From: Bacteroidota bacterium
Lineage (GTDB): Bacteria > Bacteroidota > Bacteroidia > B-17B0 > Aurantibacillaceae
Direction of reading: 5' to 3'
DNA length: 24,551 bases
Assembly (NCBI GenBank): GCA_016702705.1
Contig: JADJDM010000019.1
Span: forward strand, 1 to 24,551
Part shown: one piece after another, positions 1 through 7,737 of the stretch
Layout: each line of letters opens with the position of its first letter
Numbering within the stretch: position 1 is the first letter of the stretch
The notes under the pieces: generated by a model
Told to the model about the DNA's origin: nothing
Databases searched by the model: none
What the model saw: only the letters and a program-made list of their open reading frames with translations
Translations under genes and position numbers: made by a program

Positions 1-712
1 TTGTTAATGTATAATTTGAATAACTTAATTGGAGAACCACTGTTGTTAATGTTGAATTTTTTCAAACCATCGTAACGTAAGTTTGTGTGTAGGTTGCATT
101 TCCCATTGGATTGTATCTACCATCGAAACGGTGACCTCCCACTAAGTAAAATGTATTTCCATTCTTGCCCATTTGCCCTCCATTAACTGCAAAATTTTGA
201 TCTGTAATTTGCTTAAAAAATGAAGTATCGATTGATTATTTATTATAGCATTTATTAATCCACTTACGTTTATGGAGGTAAGATTTGGATATGTTATATG
301 ATCGGCAGCGGTATTGCTATGTAACCATAGCCACCTATGATATACAAAGAGTCACCGTCTTGATAAAAATTCATGTTGGTTGATTGTAATTGTTCTTGCA
401 GAGAAACTGGTAAGTTTCTGTTAACAATGTTGCAGACCAAAATTGTAATGTTGCAGGATCAATCACATAAATACTTGTGTTATTACTAGCCGCAGGGAAG
501 GCATTAAATGGTTGACGTGCGTGAAGGCCATCTTTACGTCCACCTATTACAAGCCATTTACCATTAGATTGTGCGGTAGCGAATGAATGTAAACCTGGTA
601 AATTGGTTATTGTTAGTGGTTTTAATTTTACTTCGTAATTAAATGGTATAGTTTGTGACTTAGCAATTAATGAAATTACAATTAAAGCAATTGTTAAATA
701 GAGAGCTTTCAT
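1..712 (-). CDS. Secreted kelch-repeat protein, 3' part outside the window
   Basis: The protein starts MKALYLTIALIVISLIAKSQ, a clear signal peptide, so it is exported. Three kelch-like blades can be read once frameshifts are allowed: one around VIGGRKDG, one around YIIGGYGY and one around FYLVGGHRFDGRYNP. The paired glycines followed by an aromatic-rich strand are the kelch hallmark, so the protein should form a beta-propeller on the cell surface or outside it. The reading frame changes near 415, 320, 210 and 90; the first is explained by one missing A. The start at 712 is preferred over the upstream in-frame ATG at 736 because the -7 promoter box at 734-741 would leave no leader for the longer form. 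Function is unknown. The Crp-like palindrome upstream suggests co-regulation with the sulfur genes. Confidence 0.7.
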
Positions 713-733
713 ATTCTTATGATTTATATAAAG

Positions 734-741
734 CAAATGTA
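734..741 (-). promoter_or_regulatory. Bacteroidota -7 promoter box for the kelch gene
   Basis: Read on the minus strand the box is TACATTTG, a full match to the Bacteroidota TAnnTTTG element. It sits 22 bp before the ATG at 712. The palindrome at 762-777 takes the place of a -33 element. Confidence 0.5.
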
Positions 742-761
742 ACTAATAGCCTTTTTAAGAT

Positions 762-777
762 TGTAACATTAGTTACA
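762..777. promoter_or_regulatory. Crp/Fnr-type palindromic operator
   Basis: TGTAACATTAGTTACA is a perfect 6-4-6 inverted repeat. Its centre lies 35.5 bp upstream of the 3' end of the -7 box at 734-741, so about -41 from the likely transcription start. The spacing and half-site length fit a Crp/Fnr dimer, and such a regulator is encoded at 5735-6310. That this regulator binds here is inference. Confidence 0.5.
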
Positions 778-787
778 TAATAACAAA

Positions 788-813
788 AACGCCTTCTTTG
801 CAAAGAAGGCGTT
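788..813 (-). terminator. Rho-independent terminator after the rhodanese gene
   Basis: A perfect 26-bp palindrome with 13-base arms (AACGCCTTCTTTG and its complement) and no extra loop bases, followed on the minus strand by a T run. It lies 28 bp past the rhodanese stop and separates that gene from the kelch gene. Confidence 0.8.
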
Positions 814-840
814 GTCTGTTTAATTGGGAAGGCTTTACGT

Positions 841-1213
841 TTATTTATTACAACTCACATTTTGCCAAGCACCGAGATTTTCAATTTCTTTGGTGTAGCC
901 TGCATCCATTAATTGCTTTTTTGCAATTCCAGCTCTGTTTCCGCTTCTGCAAACAATAATAACTTTATCGTAGGCTTTCAATTCTTCAATCTTTGAATTA
1001 AAGAATCTAAAGGATAAATTTTACAGTGCAATCTGGTATGCCCATCATTTTCCCATTCTTCAATTGTTCTTACATCAACAACAATTTGTTTTAGGTCTGT
1101 TTTTGTTTCTTTTTTTGTATTCATGTTTTCTGCTTTTAGTTTGTGAAGTGCATTGCGCAAACGATATACTAGATATCGTAAGGGCAATGTGATTAGTACA
1201 AGAATCTTTTCAT
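841..1213 (-). CDS. Small rhodanese-domain protein with possible N-terminal membrane segment
   Basis: A single rhodanese domain: the N-terminal part contains IVVDVRTIEEWENDGH and, after a frameshift near 1005, the C-terminal part contains the active-site loop VCRSGNRAG with the sulfur-carrying cysteine, ending AWQNVSCNK. It would move sulfane sulfur between small thiols or proteins. The start is uncertain. An ATG at 1213 (MKRF) would need a frameshift near 1195 and would add a hydrophobic stretch (LVLITLPLRYLVYRL) that could anchor it in the membrane; the first unbroken ATG is at 1124 (MNTKKE). It follows the persulfide dioxygenase gene by under 50 bp and is probably in its operon, ending at the terminator at 788-813. 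Confidence 0.75.
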
Positions 1214-1256
1214 TTTGTTTATTTTAAAAAGACGGCACTAAGGCCAAAGTCTTTTA

Positions 1257-2661
1257 TTATGATTTACCAATTTTGTTTTGGGCAAACAAAATCAGTTTTG
1301 GAACACCTGCTTTGGTAATAGTTTCTTGAAACCACCCTTCAATCCCTTTGAAGTTGTGAATGCCTCGTGCTTTTAACAGTATTTGTCAAAATCACTGTAG
1401 ATCCAGTCTCAGCAATGCATAGATAGAATGGTCGTGGTATCATCAATTGAGCTAAACCAAATATTGCCTCAGACAAAGGACGACTCAATGCTTCTTCAAC
1501 ATGTTCTAGTTGGTAATACCCGCTATCTCTTCTTCACATCTAATACAGTGCTTTCTCCAACCCAAGTTCAGCTTTGAATTGCTCAGCAGTAATTCTGTTT
1601 ACAGTGTCCATTTCTTTGCCTGCATTTTTCCAAGCATCAAAACCTCCTACAAATATTCAATTACATTGTCGAAACCAACACGTGCTAATCTTGTAACACT
1701 TTCTGCTCTTCGCCAATATCAGTAATTAAAATGATTGGTTGTTTTACATCTACAATTAGTGAACCTACCCAGGTGCAAAACTTACCATCAACACCAATGA
1801 AGATTGAAGTAGGAATATGACCTCTGGAAATTCTGGTGCGGTTCTGACATCCAAAACAAGCGCTCGGTAACATCAACAGCAGCTTCTAATTCGTTTGCTG
1901 TTAAAGCTTTCATTCCTTTTTCAAAATAGTATCAAAACTTTCATTTCCTTTTTTGTTCATGGCAACGTTTTGCGAAGTAACCTGGGGGAGGTGATAAACC
2001 ATCTGTAACAGCTTTAGAAACTCTTCCTTTGTTTGGTTGATTAAGAGCGTAGTTCATCTTTTTGATTTTAAAAGTTTCACAGGTTTCTTTGATCATGTTT
2101 TTCCGCATGCACTTCCAGCACCATGAACAGGATAAACAATAACATCATCAGCTAAAAGGCATAATTTTATTGTTTCAACGAATCAAACAAAACCAGCATG
2201 GTCTTGTGTTACATCGGATGCGCTTTTTGAGCTAAATCAGGTCTTCCCAACATCTCCCAAATAGAGTATCGCCCTAAACAATGCAATAGTCTTTTCCATT
2301 TTCATCTTTTAATAAAAAGCAAGTACTTTCCATTGTGTGACCTGGAGTGTGAAGAACTTTTATAGTTTTTACCTAATTTAAATTCTTCATTGTCTAAAGT
2401 AGATATAAAAATCAAATTCTGGTTTGCATTTGGACCGCATAACAATGGGCGCTCCGTTTTTTACCAAATCTAAGTGACCTGATACGAAATCTGCATGGAA
2501 ATGTGTTTCGAAAACATATTTTATTTTCACACCATCTTTATTTCATGATCGATGTAAGGTTGTACTTCTCTTAATGGATCGATGATTGCAGCTTCTCCAT
2601 TTGATGTAATGTAATAAGCACCTTGTGCTAAACATCCTGTATAAATTTGTTCTATTTTCAT
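1257..2661 (-). CDS. CstB-like persulfide dioxygenase-rhodanese fusion (frameshifted)
   Basis: Starts MKIEQIYTGCLAQGAYYITS. The N-terminal metallo-beta-lactamase domain has the iron-binding motif THFHADFVSGH (about residues 53-63) and the later VYPVHGAGSACGKN block seen in ETHE1/CstB proteins. It is followed by a rhodanese-like domain with EFPEGHIPTS-type sequence but no cysteine at its catalytic loop (ILITDIGEEQ), and then a C-terminal rhodanese whose loop reads HC in one frame, ending ARGIHNF...AQNKIGKS. This domain order, about 468 residues, is that of CstB, which oxidises glutathione or low-molecular-weight persulfide and transfers sulfur to sulfite to make thiosulfate. At least six frameshifts break the gene; the conserved blocks stay in order, so sequencing error is more likely than decay. 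Flanked by TauE and a rhodanese, it is the catalytic core of the locus. Confidence 0.85.
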
Positions 2662-2698
2662 TTTATTGTTTTTTAGTTGTTGTTTTTATTTTATGATA

Positions 2699-2706
2699 CA
2701 AAGATA
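2699..2706 (-). promoter_or_regulatory. -7 promoter box for the persulfide dioxygenase gene
   Basis: TATCTTTG on the minus strand, the strongest form of the Bacteroidota -7 element, 37 bp before the start codon at 2661. Confidence 0.6.
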
Positions 2707-2727
2707 ATTTGTGAGTTTTTGTTTTTC

Positions 2728-2743
2728 TTGAACTTTTGTTACA
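2728..2743. promoter_or_regulatory. Putative Crp/Fnr-type operator (proximal)
   Basis: TTGAACTTTTGTTACA is a 6-4-6 near-palindrome related to the perfect site at 762-777. Its centre lies 36.5 bp from the 3' end of the -7 box at 2699-2706, nearly the same geometry as in front of the kelch gene. Confidence 0.4.
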
Positions 2744-2767
2744 CTTCTATTGTTTTGAAATCGGTGT

Positions 2768-2782
2768 GTTACAAGTGTTACA
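2768..2782. promoter_or_regulatory. Direct repeat of GTTACA half-sites
   Basis: GTTACAAGTGTTACA: two GTTACA elements 9 bp apart, about 40 bp upstream of the proximal site. The same 9-bp arrangement occurs at 3634-3648 in front of the exporter gene. Confidence 0.35.
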
Positions 2783-2786
2783 TTTC

Positions 2787-3578
2787 TTATTTTAATATGG
2801 TTTCTTTAATAATAATATATATTCCCATTAAAAGAACGAACCAACCAAAGATTGGTTTAACTTAGCGCCATCAATTTTTTCGAAAGATAAATTCCAATGA
2901 AAATACCTGCAGTTGCCAAAGAGAACCATTGCAAGTAATGTCCAGTCAATTACTGTTTCTCCTCCTTCTCCAAATCCAATAAGCGATTTTGCTGCAATAA
3001 TTACGAGTGATGTTCCTACTGCTTCTTTCATTGGTAGTTTAGATAAAAGAACCAATGCCGGAATGATTAAAAAACCTCCGCCTGCGCCGACTAATCCAGT
3101 TACTATACCTACAATTGCTCCTTCAAGTAAAATTACTGGGTAATTAAATTTTTGTGGTTCAGTGTTTTCTTCTTTCTTCTTTTTATCTTTTTTGATCATG
3201 CTGTAAGAAGCTGCCACCATTAGTATTGCAAAAAGCACCATCATTAAAATACTTTTTGTAACTAAAAATGAACCAACACTAAATACTTCTTTCGGGATTG
3301 CAGGAACAATGTATGCTCTTGTTAAAAATACCGCTACAATGGATGGTGCTCCAAAAACAATGGCAGTTTTAATGTTCACTAATCCTTTTCTAAAATAACC
3401 AACCGAACCAACTGCTGCCGTGAAGCCAACAATGAATAAGGAGTATGCTGTTGCTGCTACTGCATCTACTGCAAAAAGATAAACTAATGACAGGTACAGT
3501 TAAAATGCTTCCGCCACTACCTATTAAACCTAATGATACTCCAATTAAAATTGAAGCGATGTAACCTATTATTTCCAT
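2787..3578 (-). CDS. TauE/SafE-family sulfite/sulfur-anion exporter (frameshifted)
   Basis: An integral membrane protein starting MEIIGYIASILIGVSLGLIG. It has the two related half-motifs of the family, GLIGSGGSILTVP near residue 16 and GLVGAGGGFLIIPAL in the second half, separated by a charged lysine-rich cytoplasmic loop (KKDKKKKEEN). Family members export sulfite, sulfoacetate or thiosulfate, so here it would remove products of persulfide oxidation. The frame changes near 3480-3500, 3385, 2920 and 2850. After the last one the protein ends GWFVLLMGIYIIIKETILK at 2787 rather than at the early stop near 2828. It lies between the DsrE and persulfide dioxygenase genes with its own promoter and operator-like repeats. 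Confidence 0.85.
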
Positions 3579-3602
3579 AACTAATTTTATTAATTTCTGA
3601 CG

Positions 3603-3610
3603 CAAAGGTC
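3603..3610 (-). promoter_or_regulatory. Probable -7 box for the TauE/SafE gene
   Basis: GACCTTTG on the minus strand matches TAnnTTTG at all but the first base and lies 25 bp before the ATG. Confidence 0.4.
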
Positions 3611-3632
3611 GGATGATAAAAAATCAGTTAAC

Positions 3633-3648
3633 GGTTACATTTGTTACA
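3633..3648. promoter_or_regulatory. Putative Crp/Fnr-type operator before TauE/SafE
   Basis: GGTTACATTTGTTACA, centred 37.5 bp from the 3' end of the -7 box at 3603-3610. It also contains two GTTACA elements 9 bp apart (3634 and 3643), and a third variant, CTTACA, follows at 3653. Confidence 0.4.
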
Positions 3649-3682
3649 TTATCTTACATACACATGAATTAATGTAAATAAA

Positions 3683-3705
3683 AAAGTCTCCGGAGTGAGA
3701 GACTT
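3683..3705 (-). terminator. Terminator after the DsrE-like gene
   Basis: Stem AAAGTCTC / GAGACTTT with a 7-base loop, followed on the minus strand by T6. It closes the MFS-rhodanese-DsrE unit and lies just upstream of the TauE/SafE control region. Confidence 0.7.
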
Positions 3706-3729
3706 TAATCCTATAATAAATTATTTAAT

Positions 3730-4082
3730 CTAGTAATTAATCACTTTGTCACTTTGCAATACATTGTGTTAGTTCCTTCATTCCGCTCCACTCAACACCT
3801 TCAATCAGTTTCATGTTTTTTAATCCTCTTGCTTTCGCCGCAAGTAGTGCAAAGTCTAACTGTAGCTCCTTTATTTAAAACGGCTTCTATCATATGCTCT
3901 ATGTTATAAAATCCGTTAGGAGTGGTTTCGTTGGGAATAGAGCAAAACACTCCATCAGCCATTAAGAATACGTTAACTACTGCGCCTTCAAAATCTTTTT
4001 GAAATTGCATTGCAATTCTTAGTGCATTCCAAGCTTTTTCTGTTCCGTATGGAGCATCGTTTATAATAATCAGAACTTTCAT
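3730..4082 (-). CDS. DsrE/DsrF-like sulfur-relay protein
   Basis: Starts MKVLIIINDAPYGTEKAWNA, the first strand and loop of the DsrE fold. It continues with VFLMADGVFCSIPN and a cysteine-rich segment, RLCTTC, near residue 80. DsrE/TusD-type proteins carry sulfane sulfur on a cysteine in this region and pass it to partners. A frameshift near 3840 (probably one extra base) hides the normal C-terminus: the shifted frame reads ARGLKNMKLIEGVEWSGMKEL and, after one more break, ends DKVINY at 3730, giving the usual length of about 115 residues. It lies 7 bp after a rhodanese gene, a likely sulfur donor. Confidence 0.8.
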
Positions 4083-4089
4083 ATTTATA

Positions 4090-4413
4090 TTATTTATTGT
4101 TTTCTATCCAGCCAAATGTTCCACCACAAAGCCACGCAGCGTTTTTAAAACCAAGTGCTTTTAATTTTTCAGCAGCTTCTGTCGATCTTCCACCCCCTTT
4201 GCCACAAGCTGTAATTAGGTAATCGCTTTTATCGAACAATTTAATTGCTATTTCAATCTCTAAGGTAGCAATATTAATTGCACCAGGTATATGAGCTAAA
4301 TCAAATTCTTCTCTGCTTCTAACGTCAATTATTTTTACAAATTGATTTTTTGTAGCAAGTAATTGCTTTGTGTTTTCAATGCTAATGCATTCATTAACTT
4401 GCGCACGTTTCAT
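4090..4413 (-). CDS. Single-domain rhodanese sulfurtransferase
   Basis: An intact 107-residue protein that is essentially one rhodanese domain: IIDVRSREEFDLAHIPGAIN near residues 28-47, then the active-site loop TACGKGGGRS with the catalytic cysteine at about residue 70, and a closing GGTFGWIE. There is no signal peptide, so it should be cytoplasmic. The loop CGKGGGRS is longer than the six-residue loop usual for thiosulfate sulfurtransferases. It probably overlaps the true end of the MFS gene upstream and is 7 bp from the DsrE-like gene, so the three look like one operon passing sulfur from rhodanese to DsrE. Confidence 0.9.
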   Translation of the reverse strand: MKRAQVNECISIENTKQLLATKNQFVKIIDVRSREEFDLAHIPGAINIATLEIEIAIKLFDKSDYLITACGKGGGRSTEAAEKLKALGFKNAAWLCGGTFGWIENNK

Positions 4414-4484
4414 GTGATTTCTTTTTATTAGTTAAGTAATCCCAAAATTTAACCGAGCCGTCATTTTTACATTTCATACGTTGT

Positions 4485-5666
4485 TTAATTACGATAGCAG
4501 AAAAAAACAGTGAGTAAGCCAATAACAATGATTGAAGCATTGATGTTTATTGCATCAGCAATGAGCCCTGTTAGTATTGCGCCTACTGCATAACCTAAAT
4601 CCCTCCAAAGTCTAAATATTCCTAAACTTTTTGGTCGGTCTATTGGATTTGTATTTTCGGCTACTGTTGCTAAAAATGTTGGATATACCATTGCAGTTCC
4701 CCAACCTAACACAACAGAGAGGCTAACAAAATGTACCATGCTTGTTGCCCATGGCATAATTAGCAATGCAAGTCCTTGCAAAAACATTCCGACAAATAGC
4801 ATATCTTTTTTGCAAAAGTAATCCGACATTTTTCCAGTTATCAATTGCCCCAATCTCCAAACGGTAGGGTAGGTGGCAGTTATAATTCCTATTTGCCCTA
4901 ATGAAAAATCTTTTTGCGCTAAGAGTATTGGAAATATTCCCCACACCATTCCGTCATTTAAATTATTTATTAGTCCAGCTTGTGTAACCGAACCAAGGTT
5001 TTTGTTTTTCCAAGTAGTATCCCAAAAAATATTTTTTAGCAGAGGTATGTTGCTTGAAGTGCTTTCTTTAGCAACATGAAACTTGGTGTCTTTTATAAAA
5101 AGCCAACTCCCAAAAAAACCAAGAAGTGATAATGCTATTCCAATATAAAATGGATAAGGTCTTAATCCGTATTCAGCTGCAACCCATCCTGTAATAAAGG
5201 CTACAATAGCAACAGATAAATATCCAGCAAATTCGTTTAACCCCATTGCAAAGCCACGTTGTTTTTCGCCAACTAAATCTATTTTCATTACAACGGTGCT
5301 GCTCCAAGTTAAGCCTTGGTTTATACCGAGTAAAATATTTGCAGCAATAATCCAATTCCAATTAGAAGCGAACATTAAAATAAAGGGTACTGGTATTCCA
5401 AATAACCAACCAATTACTAATAAATTTTTCCTTCCTACTTTATTTGCTAGGCTACCTGTGAAGTAATTGGTAATTGCTTTTGCAATTCCGAAAACGATGA
5501 TAAATGATAGAATGGCAGTTTTTGCTGCAATATGAAATTCGGCCTCAGCAATTTGTGGAAGTATGGATCTTTCTAATCCAACCATACCACCAACGAATGC
5601 ATTTATGACAACAAGTAAAGTAAATTGTTTCCAATTTTCTTTTAGTCCGAGTTTAATAGTGCCCAT
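4485..5666 (-). CDS. MFS permease linked to sulfur genes
   Basis: A major facilitator transporter of about 12 membrane segments. The loop after the second segment carries the family signature as GSLANKVGRKNLL, and the second half repeats it as GKMSDYFCKKDML. The substrate cannot be told from sequence; the setting suggests a sulfur compound or anion. The start MGTIKLGLKEN at 5666 is chosen over the upstream ATG at 5723 because a TAATTTTG promoter box lies at 5687-5694, inside the longer reading. The frame stops early at 4485, in a run of seven T. Shifting one base continues the last helix (SAIVIKQRMKCKND) to a stop at 4394, which would overlap the rhodanese gene by 20 bp; that is probably the real end. 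Confidence 0.85.
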   Translation of the reverse strand: MGTIKLGLKENWKQFTLLVVINAFVGGMVGLERSILPQIAEAEFHIAAKTAILSFIIVFGIAKAITNYFTGSLANKVGRKNLLVIGWLFGIPVPFILMFASNWNWIIAANILLGINQGLTWSSTVVMKIDLVGEKQRGFAMGLNEFAGYLSVAIVAFITGWVAAEYGLRPYPFYIGIALSLLGFFGSWLFIKDTKFHVAKESTSSNIPLLKNIFWDTTWKNKNLGSVTQAGLINNLNDGMVWGIFPILLAQKDFSLGQIGIITATYPTVWRLGQLITGKMSDYFCKKDMLFVGMFLQGLALLIMPWATSMVHFVSLSVVLGWGTAMVYPTFLATVAENTNPIDRPKSLGIFRLWRDLGYAVGAILTGLIADAININASIIVIGLLTVFFCYRN

Positions 5667-5686
5667 TGTCTTGCTTTTAGTTAAAG

Positions 5687-5694
5687 CAAAATTA
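5687..5694 (-). promoter_or_regulatory. -7 promoter box for the MFS-rhodanese-DsrE unit
   Basis: TAATTTTG on the minus strand fits TAnnTTTG and lies 20 bp before the ATG at 5666. No good TGTAAC palindrome is seen upstream of it. Confidence 0.45.
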
Positions 5695-5734
5695 CCTCCG
5701 AAGAAATCGGATGTACTTAACAAATGATAAATAA

Positions 5735-6310
5735 TTACTTTATGCCTCGGATGCGACTTAAACTTACTTGTGTGATTCCTAAGTAGGAAGCAATGTGTTT
5801 TAGGGAAACGCGTTGTAGTAAATTTGGGGATTCTTTCATTAAAGCATTATATCTTTCTTCGGCCGAATGGAATTGGATACTTTCAATTCTTTCAACTGTG
5901 CTAACGTAGGCGCTTTCAAATATTAATCTGAATAATCGTTCAATTTCTGGGAAGCTATCGTAAAGTTTAAAAAGTTGTGTTGAGTTAATTGCAATTATTT
6001 CACAATCTTCTAAGGCTTGAATGGCTTTGCGCGAAGGTTTTCCAGTAAACAAACTTTCTACGCGAGCTATTATATTGTTTTCAAAGGAAAAACTTTCGGT
6101 AATATCAACACCATCTTTAAAATAGTAGATGCGAGCAATTCCTTTATTTATGAAATAGATCGTTTTGCAAGTTTGACCAATTGTTTGTAGGTCGGTATTT
6201 TTTTTGATGTGTAAAACCGAGCAATGTTCGCTGATTGCATTTTCCGCATCCTTACTAAGTGTAAGGTGTTTTTGGAAGAAGGTAAACAGTTGGTTGAATT
6301 CGGGGTTCAA
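5735..6310 (-). CDS. Crp/Fnr-family transcriptional regulator
   Basis: A 191-residue protein with an N-terminal cyclic-nucleotide-binding-type barrel (about residues 30-110, with IYFINKGIARIYYFKDG) and a C-terminal helix-turn-helix, RVSLKHIASYLGITQVSLSRIR, at about residues 167-188. It lacks the N-terminal cysteine cluster of oxygen-sensing Fnr; cysteines near positions 30, 48 and 102 could be redox or persulfide sensors, but that is a guess. The start appears to be TTG at 6310; there is no nearby in-frame ATG. It heads the minus-strand sulfur genes, 68 bp before the MFS start, and is the obvious candidate to bind the TGTAAC/GTTACA sites at 762, 2728 and 3633. Crp proteins usually activate when bound at such positions. 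Confidence 0.88.
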   Translation of the reverse strand: MNPEFNQLFTFFQKHLTLSKDAENAISEHCSVLHIKKNTDLQTIGQTCKTIYFINKGIARIYYFKDGVDITESFSFENNIIARVESLFTGKPSRKAIQALEDCEIIAINSTQLFKLYDSFPEIERLFRLIFESAYVSTVERIESIQFHSAEERYNALMKESPNLLQRVSLKHIASYLGITQVSLSRIRGIK

Positions 6311-6333
6311 TGTTTAAGTTTGAAATTATTTTG

Positions 6334-6341
6334 TAAAGATA
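6334..6341 (-). promoter_or_regulatory. -7 promoter box for the Crp/Fnr gene
   Basis: TATCTTTA on the minus strand, one base from the ideal TAnnTTTG, 24 bp before the TTG start at 6310. No Crp-like palindrome is seen at the matching upstream distance, so autoregulation through the same site is not supported. Confidence 0.4.
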
Positions 6342-6344
6342 GTA

Positions 6345-7445
6345 CTATCCTGCAACCGAAACTCCAATTAATTTACCTATTCCAAATGTGATAGCTGCTG
6401 CTAGCAATCCAAATAAAACTTGTCTGAAACCAGAGAACCAAACGTTTTTGCCTGTAAACAAAGTAATTGCAGAGCCGATTAAAAATAAACCAGCAGCGCT
6501 TAAAGCGGTACTTAAAATGATTGCTTTCATGCCCGCTAAGAAAAAGAAAGGAATAACTGGTATTACTGCTCCAACGGCAAAAAGTATAAAGGAAGTAATT
6601 GCAGCTTCCATTGCAGAGCCTTTTAAATCTTCTGGGTTTATACCTAATTCTTCCTTTATTAAAATTTCATGTGCATGTTCTTTATTCAACATGATATCTT
6701 TTGCCATTGTTTTAGCTTGCTCTTCAGGAATGCCTTTAGAAATGTAAATAAGGGCTAATTCTTTTTCTTCACCTTCAGGGTTTGTTTCTAACTCATCCAT
6801 TTCTAATTGCATTTGGTTTTCATAAAGCTCTAATGAACTTTTTACAGAAATCCATTCGCCTAATGCCATAGATAATGCCCCCGCTAAAAGCCCCGCTAAA
6901 CCAGCTAATAGAACGCCTGTTTGTCCACTAGAGGCTCCAGCAATTCCCATCACTAAACTAAAATTAGAAACCAATCCATCGTTTCCTCCTAGAACTGCAG
7001 CTCTTAAGGCATTGCCCCCAACCGAACGATGTCTTTTTTCAAAGCGTGCTAAATTAGATCCCGATATTTTTGTGTTGCTACTGAGTATGTTTTTTAAAAT
7101 GGTAACATGCGCAGTATCTGAAATTGATTTGGTAGAATTTGTTTTTTGTCTTGCCCCAACAATCGAATTTGATATGCTTTTTTCTGTATCTAATAATACA
7201 CCTAATACATAATCGTAACCAAATAATTTACCTATGGTTTTTAAAACTCTTGCTCTTCGCGATGGTGATGGAAGCATTGAGGCATCCATATTGTTTTTTT
7301 GCAAAAAGGCTAAAGCATGACTTTGCTCTATCTCACTCATTTGCCTAAATACATTCGCAACATTTTTATCTTCTTCGTTATCTGCTAAAACGCCATAAAG
7401 AAAACCAGCATCAACTTCTGTTTGAATGTTTTTTAAATTTATCAT
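6345..7445 (-). CDS. Ferritin-like domain fused to VIT1/CCC1 iron-manganese transporter
   Basis: A 366-residue protein. Residues 1-120 form a rubrerythrin/ferritin-like helical domain with an ExxH metal motif (E40, H43) and further glutamates at 10 and 88. From about residue 140 it is a VIT1/CCC1 transporter: the entry motif AVLGGNDGLVSNFSL, a glutamate-rich cytoplasmic metal-binding stretch (ELYENQMQLEMDELE) and the remaining membrane helices ending in a glycine-rich segment. Related fusions (MbfA type) export iron, or iron and manganese, from the cytoplasm and help against peroxide stress. The gene is intact, has its own promoter and lies just upstream of the Crp gene. Whether it exports or imports here is inferred from family members only. 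Confidence 0.9.
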   Translation of the reverse strand: MINLKNIQTEVDAGFLYGVLADNEEDKNVANVFRQMSEIEQSHALAFLQKNNMDASMLPSPSRRARVLKTIGKLFGYDYVLGVLLDTEKSISNSIVGARQKTNSTKSISDTAHVTILKNILSSNTKISGSNLARFEKRHRSVGGNALRAAVLGGNDGLVSNFSLVMGIAGASSGQTGVLLAGLAGLLAGALSMALGEWISVKSSLELYENQMQLEMDELETNPEGEEKELALIYISKGIPEEQAKTMAKDIMLNKEHAHEILIKEELGINPEDLKGSAMEAAITSFILFAVGAVIPVIPFFFLAGMKAIILSTALSAAGLFLIGSAITLFTGKNVWFSGFRQVLFGLLAAAITFGIGKLIGVSVAG

Positions 7446-7468
7446 ACTCCACTATCGTTTATAAGTAC

Positions 7469-7476
7469 TAAAGGTA
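7469..7476 (-). promoter_or_regulatory. -7 promoter box for the ferritin-VIT1 gene
   Basis: TACCTTTA on the minus strand, 24 bp before the ATG at 7445. The rest of 7477-7660, between two divergent genes, shows no further gene or strong motif. Confidence 0.4.
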
Positions 7477-7669
7477 GCTATTATTAAAGGGAAAGCGTAA
7501 AGACTTGACTACAATCATAATAGGGTTTAATAATTATGATTTATGTTTGCTTATAGCCTAAACAGGATGTGCATCCTTGCTTAAATCAATATACAGATTA
7601 AAGTGGTGAATTATTCAGCTGAGCCATTTGAAGAATGAAATGAAAAGTTAATAGTCGAATAATTTTCAC

Positions 7670-7677
7670 CACCTTTG
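7670..7677 (+). promoter_or_regulatory. Possible -7 box for the lysine-rich protein gene
   Basis: CACCTTTG matches TAnnTTTG at seven of eight positions and is followed by CA, as often seen. It would give a leader of about 55 bases. Confidence 0.3.
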
Positions 7678-7737
7678 CATTCAGAATGAATTCATTTGAC
7701 TCAATCTTTTTTATTCATATAACTCATAAACTTGAAA

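Noticed and set aside
1510..1725. Plus-strand ORF within the persulfide dioxygenase-rhodanese gene
   Set aside because: The complementary strand encodes the second and first rhodanese domains across this stretch; the plus-strand protein has no family features.
2677..2865. Plus-strand ORF between persulfide dioxygenase and TauE/SafE
   Set aside because: It covers the promoter and operator region and the 3' end of TauE/SafE, is of low complexity, and has no promoter of its own.
5712..5727. Crp/Fnr operator upstream of the MFS gene
   Set aside because: TGTACTTAACAAATGA is at the right distance but matches the half-sites poorly and lacks symmetry in the second arm.
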